Assembly (NCBI RefSeq): GCF_000971255.1 | Contig: NZ_BBMC01000003.1 | Coordinates: 310,001 to 374,000 of the forward strand | Direction of reading: 5' to 3' | From: Demequina rhizosphaerae | GTDB lineage: Bacteria; Actinomycetota; Actinomycetes; Actinomycetales; Demequinaceae | DNA: 64,000 bases | Shown here: positions 23,359 through 31,280 of the stretch, piece after piece | Numbering within the stretch: the first letter of the stretch is position 1 | Layout: every line of letters begins with the position of its first letter | Translations under genes and position numbers: made by a program | The notes under the pieces: generated by a model | The model's database searches: none | What the model saw: the letters and a program-made list of their open reading frames with translations, nothing else | What the model was told of the DNA's origin: nothing

Positions 23359-24072
23359 ATGGCTGCACCGGTGATCGGCGCGACGTCCTATGTCGAGGAG
23401 TCGAGCATGGGCACGTGGCACGACATGCCCGCCGTGTGGCTGCCCGACGACTACATCGCCCCGCTGCGCGCCGCCGGCGCCGTGGTCGCGGTGCTGCCCG
23501 AGCAGGACCCCGCGCTCGCCGCCGATGCGCTCGCCCGCGTCGACGCGCTCTACCTCACGGGCGGCTACGACGTCGACCCCGCGGTCTACGGGGCGGACGC
23601 GCACGAGCGGTGCGACGCGCCGCGTGCGGGCCGCGACGCGTGGGAGATCGCGCTCGTGCGGGAGGCGACCGCGCAGGGCATGCCGATCCTCGGCGTGTGC
23701 CGCGGCGCGCAGGTCCTCAACGTCGCGCGGGGCGGCACGCTCCACCAGCACGTCCCGGACGTCGTCGGCCACGACGACTACCAGATGGGCGACGCGATCT
23801 TCCGCGACCTCGGCGTCAGCGTGCTGCCCGACACCCTGCTCGCGACGCTGCACCCGCTCGAGCGCGAGGTGCCCATGTACCACCACCAGGCGATCGACAG
23901 GCTGGGCGAGGGGCTCGTCGTGGCCGCACGCTCGGTGCACGGCCTGGTCGAGGCCATCGAGGACCCGGCGCAGGCGTTCTGCCTCGCGCTGCAGTGGCAC
24001 CCCGAGCACGACGAGCTCACCGCCGTGTGGGACGGGTTCGTCGCCGCCGCCCGGGCGAGCGCGGCACGCTGA
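23359..24072 (+). CDS. Class I glutamine amidotransferase-like hydrolase (PuuD type)
   Basis: 237 residues. The nucleophile elbow is GVCRGAQ (Cys114) and the partner histidine and glutamate are in QWHPEHDE, the peptidase C26 catalytic triad. SYVEESSMGTWHDMPAVWLP resembles gamma-glutamyl-gamma-aminobutyrate hydrolases of putrescine degradation, but the family also includes uncharacterised members. No other puu genes are adjacent, although a polyamine-type locus lies at 42-45 kb. GGGGGAA precedes ATG 23359. Confidence 0.82.
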   Translation: MAAPVIGATSYVEESSMGTWHDMPAVWLPDDYIAPLRAAGAVVAVLPEQDPALAADALARVDALYLTGGYDVDPAVYGADAHERCDAPRAGRDAWEIALVREATAQGMPILGVCRGAQVLNVARGGTLHQHVPDVVGHDDYQMGDAIFRDLGVSVLPDTLLATLHPLEREVPMYHHQAIDRLGEGLVVAARSVHGLVEAIEDPAQAFCLALQWHPEHDELTAVWDGFVAAARASAAR

Positions 24073-24091
24073 GGAGCCGGCCCGCGCCCCG

Positions 24092-24796
24092 TCAGAGCGC
24101 GAGCGCGATCCGCGCGGCCGCGTCGAACTGCGTCTCCCGCTCGTCCGCGGTCATGCTCTCACCCGTCACCAGGTGGTCGGAGACTGTGACGATCGCGAGG
24201 GTGCGGATCCGCTCCGCCGCGCCGACCGCGTAGAGCGCCGCGGCCTCCATCTCCACCGCGAGCGTGCCGTGCGCCGTCAGCGCCTCGGTCAGCGCCGGGC
24301 GCTCGAGGTAGAAGTGGTCCGAGGTGAACACCGCACCCGCGTGGACCGCGGCGTCCCCGCCGCGCCGTTCGGCCTCCTCGACCGCCGCGCGCGCGAGCGA
24401 GAAGTCCGCGAGGTGGCTGAACTGGACGCCCGGGATGCGGCTCGCCGTCATGGTGGAGTCCGTGTGGGCGCCGGTCGCGATGACGACGTCCCGCACCGCC
24501 ACGTCCGTGCTCATGCCGCCGCACGTGCCGACGCGGACGATCTGCCGGACGCCGTACTCGCGCGCGAGCTCGGTCGCGTAGATCGTGATGGACGGCGCGC
24601 CCATGCCGGACGCCATCGCGGTGACGCGGCGTCCCTCCCACGTGCCCGTGAAGCCGAGGATGCCGCGCACGTCGGTGACGAGCTCGGCGTCCTCGAGGTA
24701 GTCGCGCGCGATGCGCTCGGCGCGACGCGGGTCGCCCGGCATGATGACGCGGTCGGCGATCTGGCCGCGCTCGGCGCGGATGTGGGGGGTAGCCAT
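24092..24796 (-). CDS. deoD: DeoD-type purine nucleoside phosphorylase
   Basis: 234 residues, normal for the hexameric type. MPGDPRRAERIA is the phosphate-binding start; RVGTCGGM is the core glycine-rich motif; EMEAAALY contacts the ribose; TVSDHLVTGE contains the catalytic aspartate that protonates the base. It splits purine nucleosides with phosphate into base and ribose 1-phosphate. The PfkB sugar kinase gene lies upstream on the same strand, 41 nt away, so the two probably form a nucleoside/ribose salvage unit. Confidence 0.93.
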   Translation of the reverse strand: MATPHIRAERGQIADRVIMPGDPRRAERIARDYLEDAELVTDVRGILGFTGTWEGRRVTAMASGMGAPSITIYATELAREYGVRQIVRVGTCGGMSTDVAVRDVVIATGAHTDSTMTASRIPGVQFSHLADFSLARAAVEEAERRGGDAAVHAGAVFTSDHFYLERPALTEALTAHGTLAVEMEAAALYAVGAAERIRTLAIVTVSDHLVTGESMTADERETQFDAAARIALAL

Positions 24797-24837
24797 GCGG
24801 CCACCCTCTCACGCGCCTCGGCGGACGGCCGGCGGCG

Positions 24838-25749
24838 TCAGCCGGCCTGCTGCAGCGCGAGGAACTCGTCGACGTCGTCGTGGGTCGGGATCGAGTCCGC
24901 CGAGCCCGGTCGCTGGATCGCGAGGGCGGCCGCGGCGACCGCGCGCGCCGCGGCGGCCTCGACGCCCGCGCCCTGGGAGAGCCCGGCGGCGAGCGCCCCG
25001 CAGAACGTGTCGGTCACCGCGGAGGCATCGAGCGCGTGCGCGACGTACCGCGGCAGCGATCGCACGCCCGCGCCGTCGGCGAGCACGGAGCCCCGCAGCC
25101 CGCCGAACACGATCACCGCCGGCACCTTCGCGGCGAGCGCCGCCGCGAGCTCCTCGGGGCTCGCATCGTCCATCCCCGCGAGGGCGGCCGCCTCCTCCTC
25201 GTCGGCGACGAGCACGTCGACCAGGTGCAGCATGCCCGCGGCCGTGGCGCCGCGGGGTCCGGCGTTGAGGACCACCGTCGCGCCCTCGTCGCCCGCCAGC
25301 GCCGCGGCCTGCGCGGATCCGGTGACGGGGCTCTCCAGCTGGAGCAGCAGCACCGCGGTGTGGGTGACGACGTGGTCGGCGCGGTCGGACAGCACGTCGA
25401 GCGTCGCGTTCGCGCCGGGGAGCTCGATCACGGTGATGTCGCCGTCGTCGTCGACCGCGATGAGCGCCGCGCCCGTGGCCCGGCCCTCGACCTCGTCGAC
25501 GCACGCCTCGACCCCCGCCTCGGCGAGGCAGCGCAACAGCATCGCGCCGTGGTCGTCCGTGCCCACCGCGCCCACGAAGGTGGTGCGCGCGCCCATGCGC
25601 GCCGCCGCGACGGCCTGGTTGAGGCCCTTGCCGCCGGGACCCATCTCGAGGTCGTGCGCGACCTTGACCTCGCCGCGCACCGGCGGCGCGTCGACGAGGA
25701 CCCGCAGATCCGCGTTCGCGCTGCCGAAGACGGTCACTTCGCGGTGCAC
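24838..25749 (-). CDS. PfkB-family sugar kinase (ribokinase-like)
   Basis: 303 residues. PfkB signature 1 is GPGGKGLNQAVAAARMG (about 37-53), as in ribokinase. Signature 2 is atypical: the usual GAGDTF reads AVTDTFCGALAAG, so the catalytic aspartate is kept but the two glycines of the anion hole are replaced. GTG 25749 follows AGGAGG. Placement before deoD suggests ribose phosphorylation in nucleoside salvage. The altered anion hole could mean a different substrate or reduced activity. Confidence 0.85.
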   Translation of the reverse strand: MHREVTVFGSANADLRVLVDAPPVRGEVKVAHDLEMGPGGKGLNQAVAAARMGARTTFVGAVGTDDHGAMLLRCLAEAGVEACVDEVEGRATGAALIAVDDDGDITVIELPGANATLDVLSDRADHVVTHTAVLLLQLESPVTGSAQAAALAGDEGATVVLNAGPRGATAAGMLHLVDVLVADEEEAAALAGMDDASPEELAAALAAKVPAVIVFGGLRGSVLADGAGVRSLPRYVAHALDASAVTDTFCGALAAGLSQGAGVEAAAARAVAAAALAIQRPGSADSIPTHDDVDEFLALQQAG

Positions 25750-25854
25750 TGGGCCTCCTGTCGTGGGATCGCGCGCCGTTGCGCGCCCGTGGGAGCCGTC
25801 ATCTGGACACTAGGCGCGCGGTCCGGCCCGCGCAACGGGACCCGGCGGCACGCG

Positions 25855-26067
25855 TCAGAGGTCGGCCTTCCAGTGGAAGCCGCCCTCGATGGCCTCGCGC
25901 ATCGCCTGCATCGCGTTCGCGATCGTGGTCTGGTAGATCCGCGACTCGTCCGACTGCGCGGCCGTGGCCTTGGCCCGCGCGCTGTGCTCGTGGAACGCGA
26001 GGTACGCGACGATGCGCGCGCGCTCGATGTCGCGGCCCTCGTCGGCGCCGGCGGTGTGCTCGCTCAT
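25855..26067 (-). CDS. 70-residue hypothetical protein
   Basis: Charged, helical, with no membrane part; it contains RIVAYLAFHEHSARAKATAA and ends in FHWKADL. Family not recognised. The start at 26067 is 8 nt from the minus-strand hexamer TACGAT (26076-26081), matching the leaderless spacing used by other genes here; that hexamer also overlaps a copy of ACGATGCG. It is divergent from the esterase gene, with a 57-bp gap. Confidence 0.55.
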   Translation of the reverse strand: MSEHTAGADEGRDIERARIVAYLAFHEHSARAKATAAQSDESRIYQTTIANAMQAMREAIEGGFHWKADL

Positions 26068-26124
26068 GCCACCGCATCGTACGCGCGGACGCGGCACGGG
26101 CGCGGGAGCCGCGATACTGGGCGC

Positions 26125-26751
26125 GTGGCACACCTGCGCTCCGTCCTCTCCCCCGTCCTGCCCGACGCGTCCTCGCCCGCCGTCGCCCTGCTGCTCCACG
26201 GCTTCGGCTCGCACGAGCGCGACCTGCCGGGCCTCGCGCGCTGGCTGCCGTCGGGACTGCCGTGGGCGTCCCTGCGCGCGCCCCTCGACATGGGCTACGG
26301 CGGCGCGGCCTGGTTCCCGCTGTCGCCCGACGGCGGCATGGAGCAGGCGGCGATCGAGGAGGCCACCGACGCCGTGTGGGCGTGGGTCGACGCCCACCTC
26401 GCCGACGACGCGCGCATCGTCCCGATGGGCTTCTCCCAGGGCGGCCTCATGGCGCTCCAGCTGCTGCGCACGCGCCCCGAGCGCGTGGTCGCGCCGGTGG
26501 TGCTCGCGGGCTTCGTGCCCGTCGACCCGCAGCCGGCCGACACCCTGCTCGCCGAGGCCCGTCCGGCCGTGTTCTGGGGTCGGGGCGACGCGGATCCCGT
26601 GGTCTGGCCCGACGCGGTGGCGCGCACGCGGGCCTTCCTCGCGGACCACGCGACGGCGGAGACCCACGTGTACCCCGGGCTGGGCCACTCGATCTGCGAG
26701 GAGGAGATGGACGACGTCCGGTCCTTCCTCGCGGCGCACCTCCCCGTTTGA
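26125..26751 (+). CDS. Phospholipase/carboxylesterase-family alpha/beta hydrolase
   Basis: 208 residues. The nucleophile elbow is GFSQGG, with the aspartate in GRGDADPVV and the histidine in GLGHSICEEE, a complete triad. LLLHGFGSHERDLPGLAR is the oxyanion-side motif. This family hydrolyses short acyl esters or acyl-thioesters in the cytosol; no signal peptide is seen. GTG 26125 lies 6 nt after GATACT (26113-26118), so it is probably leaderless. A hairpin follows the gene. Confidence 0.85.
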   Translation: MAHLRSVLSPVLPDASSPAVALLLHGFGSHERDLPGLARWLPSGLPWASLRAPLDMGYGGAAWFPLSPDGGMEQAAIEEATDAVWAWVDAHLADDARIVPMGFSQGGLMALQLLRTRPERVVAPVVLAGFVPVDPQPADTLLAEARPAVFWGRGDADPVVWPDAVARTRAFLADHATAETHVYPGLGHSICEEEMDDVRSFLAAHLPV

Positions 26752-26758
26752 CGCGGGC

Positions 26759-26785
26759 CCTCCCCCGGGTTCGGATGGGGGGAGG
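26759..26785 (+). terminator. Hairpin after the esterase gene
   Basis: CCTCCCCC pairs with GGGGGAGG over an 11-nt loop, 7 nt after the esterase stop codon. No T-run follows. It separates the esterase from the methyltransferase gene on the same strand. Confidence 0.5.
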
Positions 26786-26821
26786 CGGTCGCCCACCGCG
26801 GGGCGACGGGGAGGAGCCGGC

Positions 26822-27898
26822 ATGTCACCGCACGCGCATGCCCCGGCGGACGAGTGGGCGGAGCACGTGGTCGGCTCCGCGATGGCGGCCATGGAGACGC
26901 TCGCGATCCATCTGGGCGACAGGCTCGGCTGGTATCGCGCCCTCGCGGACTCCGGGCCGCACACGGCCGCGTCCCTCGCGGCGGCCACCGGCACCAACGT
27001 CCGCTACGCGCGCGAATGGCTCGAGCATCAGGCGGCCGCCGGCATGGTCACCGCGGCCGAGGCCGACGGCGAGCGGACCTTCGCGCTGCCGCCCGGCGCC
27101 GCCGAGGCGCTCACCGACGGCAGCTCGCTCGCGTACGCCGCCCCGATCGCGCGCATGGTCGCCGCGGCGGCGACGCAGATGCCCGCCCTCCTCGAGGCCT
27201 ACCGCGGCGGCGGCGGGGTGAGCTGGGCGGACCTCGGCGACGATGCGCGCTGGGCGCAGGCCGAGGTCAACCGCCCGTGGTTCGACACCATGCTCGCGCC
27301 GGCGCTCGCCTCCGTGCCGGAGCTCGACGGGATCCTGTCCCGCCCGGGCGCCCGCATCGCCGACGTCGCGTGCGGCGCGGGGTGGTCCGCCCTGGCCCTC
27401 GCGCGGGCCTATCCCGAGGCGCGCGTCACCGGCATCGACGTCGACGGGCCGTCGATCGTCCAGGCGCGGGCCAACGCCGCCGAGGCGGGCCTGTCCGACC
27501 GGGTCGAGTTCCTCGAGCAGGACGCCGGGAGCCTCGAGGGCCCGTACGACGCGGCCTTCGTGCTCGAGGCGCTGCACGACATGCCCCAGCCCGTCGAGGC
27601 GCTGGAGGCCATCCGCGGCGCCGTGCGCGAGGACGGCGCGGTCGTGGTGATGGACGAGGCCGTCGCCGAGCAGCCGGCGGAGCCGGGCGACGACGTCGAG
27701 CGGCTGATGTACGGCTACAGCATCCTCGTGTGCCTTCCCGACAGCATGTCCGCGACCCCGACCGCCGCGACCGGCACCGTGATGCGCCCGGCGGTGCTGC
27801 GGGGCTACGCCGCCGACGCGGGCTTCGCGGACGTCACGGTGCTGCCCATCGAGGACTTCGCCTTCTTCCGGTTCTACCGGCTCCATCACCCGGACTGA
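26822..27898 (+). CDS. SAM-dependent class I methyltransferase with N-terminal winged helix
   Basis: 358 residues. An N-terminal helical/winged domain (about 1-110; ATGTNVRYAREWLEHQAAAGMV) precedes a Rossmann methyltransferase domain with motif I VACGAGWSALAL (about 180) and an acidic loop GIDVDGPS. This two-domain layout is that of small-molecule O-methyltransferases and of a common actinobacterial family near Rv2258c. Substrate unknown. GGGGAGGAG before ATG 26822 fixes the start. Its last 13 nt overlap the convergent Nudix gene. Confidence 0.82.
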   Translation: MSPHAHAPADEWAEHVVGSAMAAMETLAIHLGDRLGWYRALADSGPHTAASLAAATGTNVRYAREWLEHQAAAGMVTAAEADGERTFALPPGAAEALTDGSSLAYAAPIARMVAAAATQMPALLEAYRGGGGVSWADLGDDARWAQAEVNRPWFDTMLAPALASVPELDGILSRPGARIADVACGAGWSALALARAYPEARVTGIDVDGPSIVQARANAAEAGLSDRVEFLEQDAGSLEGPYDAAFVLEALHDMPQPVEALEAIRGAVREDGAVVVMDEAVAEQPAEPGDDVERLMYGYSILVCLPDSMSATPTAATGTVMRPAVLRGYAADAGFADVTVLPIEDFAFFRFYRLHHPD

Positions 27899-28779
27899 TC
27901 GGCGGCGTCGAGCAGCGCGAGCAGCCAGCCCGCGCCGCGCACCTGGGCGTCGCTCGCGACGCGCTCGCGCAGCCCGCGATCCGACGTGACGACGGTCGCG
28001 TGCCACCCCTCCGCGGACAGCGCCCGGGCATGCGCGACCACCGCATCGTCCCCGCTGCCGGGGGCGTCGACCACCCGCACCGCCGGCCCGGACCGCGCGC
28101 CTCGCGCGGCCCCCTCGAGGACCGCGGTGACGCGCGGGTACCAGCGGTCGAGCGGGAGCCCGAGCGACCCGGCGTCGACGCCGGTCGAGGCGAGCCGCGC
28201 CAGCCGGTCGACGAGCCGCTGCGCCGCGCCCGCGCGGTCGTGCCACCACCCGTCGGGGACCGAGCCCACGACGTTGGCCGCGTCGACGACGAGCACGGGA
28301 CGATGCGCGAGGGCCTCCCGCAGCACCGGCCACGAGGCGGCGAAGCCCGGGTGGAGGTCGCGCGCGGCCACCTCGTCCACGGGCACCCACGCGAGCTCGA
28401 GGCTCTCCTCGTCGCCGGCCACCGGCTCGAAGGCCGCCGTGACCTCGGCCACGACGGTCGTGTAGGTCCACACCTTCCGGTCGAGCACGTGCACGGCGGC
28501 AGGCCGGAGCCGATCGGCGGGCGCGCCCGCCTCCTCCGCGGCCTCCCGCAGCGCGGCCGCCAGCGGCGACTCGCCCTGGTGGCGCGCGCCCCCGGGGATG
28601 CCCCACGTGCCGCCGTGATGGCTCCACGCCGCGCGATGCTGGAGCAGGATGCCCCGGCCCGGATCGTGCGCGAGCAGCCCCGCGGCGCCGAAGGCGCCCC
28701 AGTAGCGCGTGCCGTCGGGCGCGACGGCCCAGCTGTCCCCCGGGTCGCGGTGCGCGGGCAGGCGGGGCGGACGCGTCAC
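27886..28779 (-). CDS. Nudix hydrolase fused to a NYN/PIN-like nuclease domain
   Basis: 297 residues. The Nudix box G-x5-E-x7-R-E-A-A-E-E-x-G is complete at about residues 63-86. It is followed (about 155-297) by a separate domain starting VLVVDAANVVGS with later SGDDAVVAHA and VVTSDRGLRERV, the acidic pattern of NYN/PIN-type RNA nucleases. This would link removal of a damaged or signalling nucleotide to RNA cleavage, but no substrate is known. GTG 28779 overlaps the stop of the DUF2254 gene by 3 nt and has a GGGGAG site, so the two genes form an operon. Confidence 0.78.
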   Translation of the reverse strand: MTRPPRLPAHRDPGDSWAVAPDGTRYWGAFGAAGLLAHDPGRGILLQHRAAWSHHGGTWGIPGGARHQGESPLAAALREAAEEAGAPADRLRPAAVHVLDRKVWTYTTVVAEVTAAFEPVAGDEESLELAWVPVDEVAARDLHPGFAASWPVLREALAHRPVLVVDAANVVGSVPDGWWHDRAGAAQRLVDRLARLASTGVDAGSLGLPLDRWYPRVTAVLEGAARGARSGPAVRVVDAPGSGDDAVVAHARALSAEGWHATVVTSDRGLRERVASDAQVRGAGWLLALLDAADQSG

Positions 28780-30029
28780 GCGGACTCCCCGCGGGCGCGG
28801 GCGGATGCGCGAGCCACGAGCTCGAGGTCGCGCGGATCGTCCAGGCGCGCGGTCGCGCGCCGCTCGGCGCGACGGGAGGCCTCGCGGAGCACCGCCGCGT
28901 CCTCCGGTGCCGCGATCCCCAGCAGCCCGCCGAGCACGCGCTGCACCCGCAGCCCCACCTCGACGAGGGCCGCGCCGTCGCGGGCGATGGGGCGGATGCC
29001 GTCCTCCACGAGGTCGGCGAGCGGGACGGACGGGACGTGGACGTACGGGTGCGCCGTGTCCGGGTCGGGCTCGGTGGTGAGCGCCGCGGTCAGCACCCGC
29101 TGGATGGCGTTGAGCGCCTCGATCGCGGTGCCCGGGTCGTTGGTGGACGGCGACAGGGCGCGGCTGCCGATCTCGCCGAGCGCGACGAGCCCCAGCCGCG
29201 GGTCCTGGTCGTACGTGCGGTGCCGCTCCACGAGGAACGCGCCGCGCACGGCGTCGGCGACGTCGTCGGCGCGCGGGCCCTCGACGCGCGCGAGCTCCTC
29301 GCCCCGCGCGACGGACGCGCCGGCGCGGACGCGCACGTGGACGCGGACCGCCGACGCGTCGGCGGCGGCGGACAGCGCCGCCATGTCGAGGTGGGTGACC
29401 ACGCCCGGCTCGGCGGCGGTCACGGCCCACGCCTGCGGGGGGACCGCCACCGGCGCCGCTCCTCCCAGATGGGGGTGGAGGGCCGCGTCGGTCGCGGCGT
29501 CGCACGCGGCGCGCTCGACGCGGTCGAGCACGTCGGACATGCGGCCGAAGTCGACGAGGTGCTGGATCCAGCGCAGCAGCGTGAGCACGACGATCGCGAT
29601 GACGACGAGCGTGCCGGCGTAGAGGACGATGCGCCCCTCCTCGCCGTAGTAGCCGGTCGACAGGGCGGCGATGCCCACGATCGAGTAGACGAAGGCGCCG
29701 AGGAACGTGGCGAGCGCGTGCTGCGAGGTCTGGTCCTGCACGAGCAGCTGGGTGGCGCGCGGCGTCGAGACCGAGGCGGCCGTGGCGTAGGCCGACACCA
29801 TCACGGTGAGCGAGAACGTGGTGACCGCGAGCATCGACGTCGCGAGGATCTGCAGCAGCGTCCGCACCGCGCCCTGGCCGAGGTCCACGTCGAGCACCGC
29901 GGTGGGCCACGAGCCCGCCGCGCCCGCGAGGAGCGCGACCGCGACGGCGCCGCCGGCGAAGGCCGCGAGCCGGAACCACAGGCGCCGCGTGAGGCGCACG
30001 AAGGCCAGGCGCCACCCGCTCGCGTCCAT
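28776..30029 (-). CDS. DUF2254 integral membrane protein
   Basis: 417 residues. Four N-terminal membrane helices (about 15-165, including TTFSLTVMVSAYATAASVSTPR) are followed by a cytosolic part (about 170-417) with RTYDQDPRLGLVALGEIGSRALSPS, the DUF2254 hallmark. Function of the family is not established. GGAGGG before ATG 30029 decides the start. It is translationally linked to the Nudix-NYN gene. It is divergent from the glutathione peroxidase gene. Confidence 0.82.
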   Translation of the reverse strand: MDASGWRLAFVRLTRRLWFRLAAFAGGAVAVALLAGAAGSWPTAVLDVDLGQGAVRTLLQILATSMLAVTTFSLTVMVSAYATAASVSTPRATQLLVQDQTSQHALATFLGAFVYSIVGIAALSTGYYGEEGRIVLYAGTLVVIAIVVLTLLRWIQHLVDFGRMSDVLDRVERAACDAATDAALHPHLGGAAPVAVPPQAWAVTAAEPGVVTHLDMAALSAAADASAVRVHVRVRAGASVARGEELARVEGPRADDVADAVRGAFLVERHRTYDQDPRLGLVALGEIGSRALSPSTNDPGTAIEALNAIQRVLTAALTTEPDPDTAHPYVHVPSVPLADLVEDGIRPIARDGAALVEVGLRVQRVLGGLLGIAAPEDAAVLREASRRAERRATARLDDPRDLELVARASARARGESA

Positions 30030-30111
30030 GGCCGCTCCCTCCGTGCTCGCCTCCATCCTGCCTGCCCAGGGTCGCTTCCGCCTACGCACGCGCCGGTGCC
30101 AGAATGGACGG

Positions 30112-30612
30112 ATGCCGACGCTCCACGACTTCTCCGCGACCACCCTCGAGGGCGACGAGCGCCCGCTCGCCGACTACGCGGGCCGGGTGGTCCTCGTCGT
30201 CAACACCGCGTCGCGGTGCGGCCTCACCCCGCAGTTCGAGGGGCTCGAGGCGCTTCACCGGGAGCTCCGCGACGAGGGCTTGGTGATCCTCGGCTTCCCG
30301 TGCAACCAGTTCGCGGGCCAGGAGCCCGGCCCGTCCGAGGAGATCGGCGAGTTCTGCGCGCGGAACTACGGCGTCTCGTTCCCGATGTTCGCGCGGATCG
30401 ACGTCAACGGCCGCGACGCGCACCCGCTCTACCGGTGGCTCAAGGGCGAGACGCGCGGCCTCACGGGCGGTCGCATCAAGTGGAACTTCACCAAGTTCCT
30501 CGTCGGGGCCGACGGGCGGGTGATCCGCCGCTACGCGCCGACGACGGAGCCGTCCGCGATCGCCGCGGACGTGCGGGCGGCGCTGGCCGCCGCGTCGGCT
30601 CAGCCGAAGTAG
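30112..30612 (+). CDS. Glutathione peroxidase-family thiol peroxidase
   Basis: 166 residues. The peroxidatic residue is Cys36 in NTASRCGLTPQ (not selenocysteine). The second conserved block FPCNQFAGQEPG and WNFTKFLV complete the GPx catalytic set. In actinobacteria such enzymes use thioredoxin, not glutathione, to reduce hydroperoxides. CAGAAT at 30100-30105 lies 6 nt before ATG 30112, suggesting a leaderless mRNA. Its last 13 nt overlap the convergent YitT-like gene. Confidence 0.92.
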   Translation: MPTLHDFSATTLEGDERPLADYAGRVVLVVNTASRCGLTPQFEGLEALHRELRDEGLVILGFPCNQFAGQEPGPSEEIGEFCARNYGVSFPMFARIDVNGRDAHPLYRWLKGETRGLTGGRIKWNFTKFLVGADGRVIRRYAPTTEPSAIAADVRAALAAASAQPK

Positions 30613-31217
30613 CGGCCCGGGCGGTGGTTGATCGCCACCACGAGGTTGAGCAGGACGCCGCCGACGATCGAGCACACCAGGATCCACGGCTCGACGAGCG
30701 CCACGGACGCGCCGATGACGACGATGTCGAGCGCGAGCTGGACGTAGCCGGCGCGCCAGCCGCGGGTCTTCTGGAGGAACTGCGCGAGGATGCCGAAGCC
30801 GCCGGCGCTCGCCCCGTGGCGGAACAGCACGATCATGCCGGTGCCGACCGCGAGGCCCGCGAAGATCGCCGCGTACATGGGGTCGAGCGCCGACACGTCG
30901 ATGAAGTGCGGGTGCAGGCCCACGCCGACCGAGATGAGGGCGACGGCGGACAGCGTCTTCAGGGTGAAGGCCCAGCCCATGCGGCGCACGGCGAGCCAGT
31001 AGAACGGCACGTTGACGAGGAAGTAGACGAGCCCGAGCTGCCAGCCCGACACGTAGCTCGTGAGGAACGCGACGCCCGCGAGGCCGCCGGTGACGCCGTC
31101 GATCGCGTTGAGCAGGTACATGCCCCACGACATGAGGAACGAGCCGATGAGCAGCGCGAGCACGTCCTCCCAGAGGGCGTGCTTCTTGATGTCGACGGGC
31201 GGCTCGATGACGGTCAC
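30600..31217 (-). CDS. YitT/YczE-type integral membrane protein
   Basis: 205 residues with five to six membrane helices. GSFLMSWGMYLLNAIDGVTGG and GLAVGTGMIVLFRHGASAGG are the repeated half-motifs of the YitT (DUF161) family, of unproven function, possibly transport. GTG 31217 follows GGAGG at good spacing. It converges on the peroxidase gene with a 13-nt overlap and follows the MFS gene after a hairpin. Confidence 0.8.
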   Translation of the reverse strand: MTVIEPPVDIKKHALWEDVLALLIGSFLMSWGMYLLNAIDGVTGGLAGVAFLTSYVSGWQLGLVYFLVNVPFYWLAVRRMGWAFTLKTLSAVALISVGVGLHPHFIDVSALDPMYAAIFAGLAVGTGMIVLFRHGASAGGFGILAQFLQKTRGWRAGYVQLALDIVVIGASVALVEPWILVCSIVGGVLLNLVVAINHRPGRYFG

Positions 31218-31249
31218 GGGGGTCCTCCGGTGAAGCGCGGGCGTGCGGT

Positions 31250-31267
31250 CCGCCCCTGCGGGGGCGG
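31250..31267 (-). terminator. Short hairpin after the MFS transporter gene
   Basis: CCGCCCC and GGGGCGG form a 7-bp stem around TGCG, 13 nt past the MFS stop on the minus strand. No T-run. Confidence 0.45.
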
Positions 31268-31280
31268 TGCGGCGGCCGCG

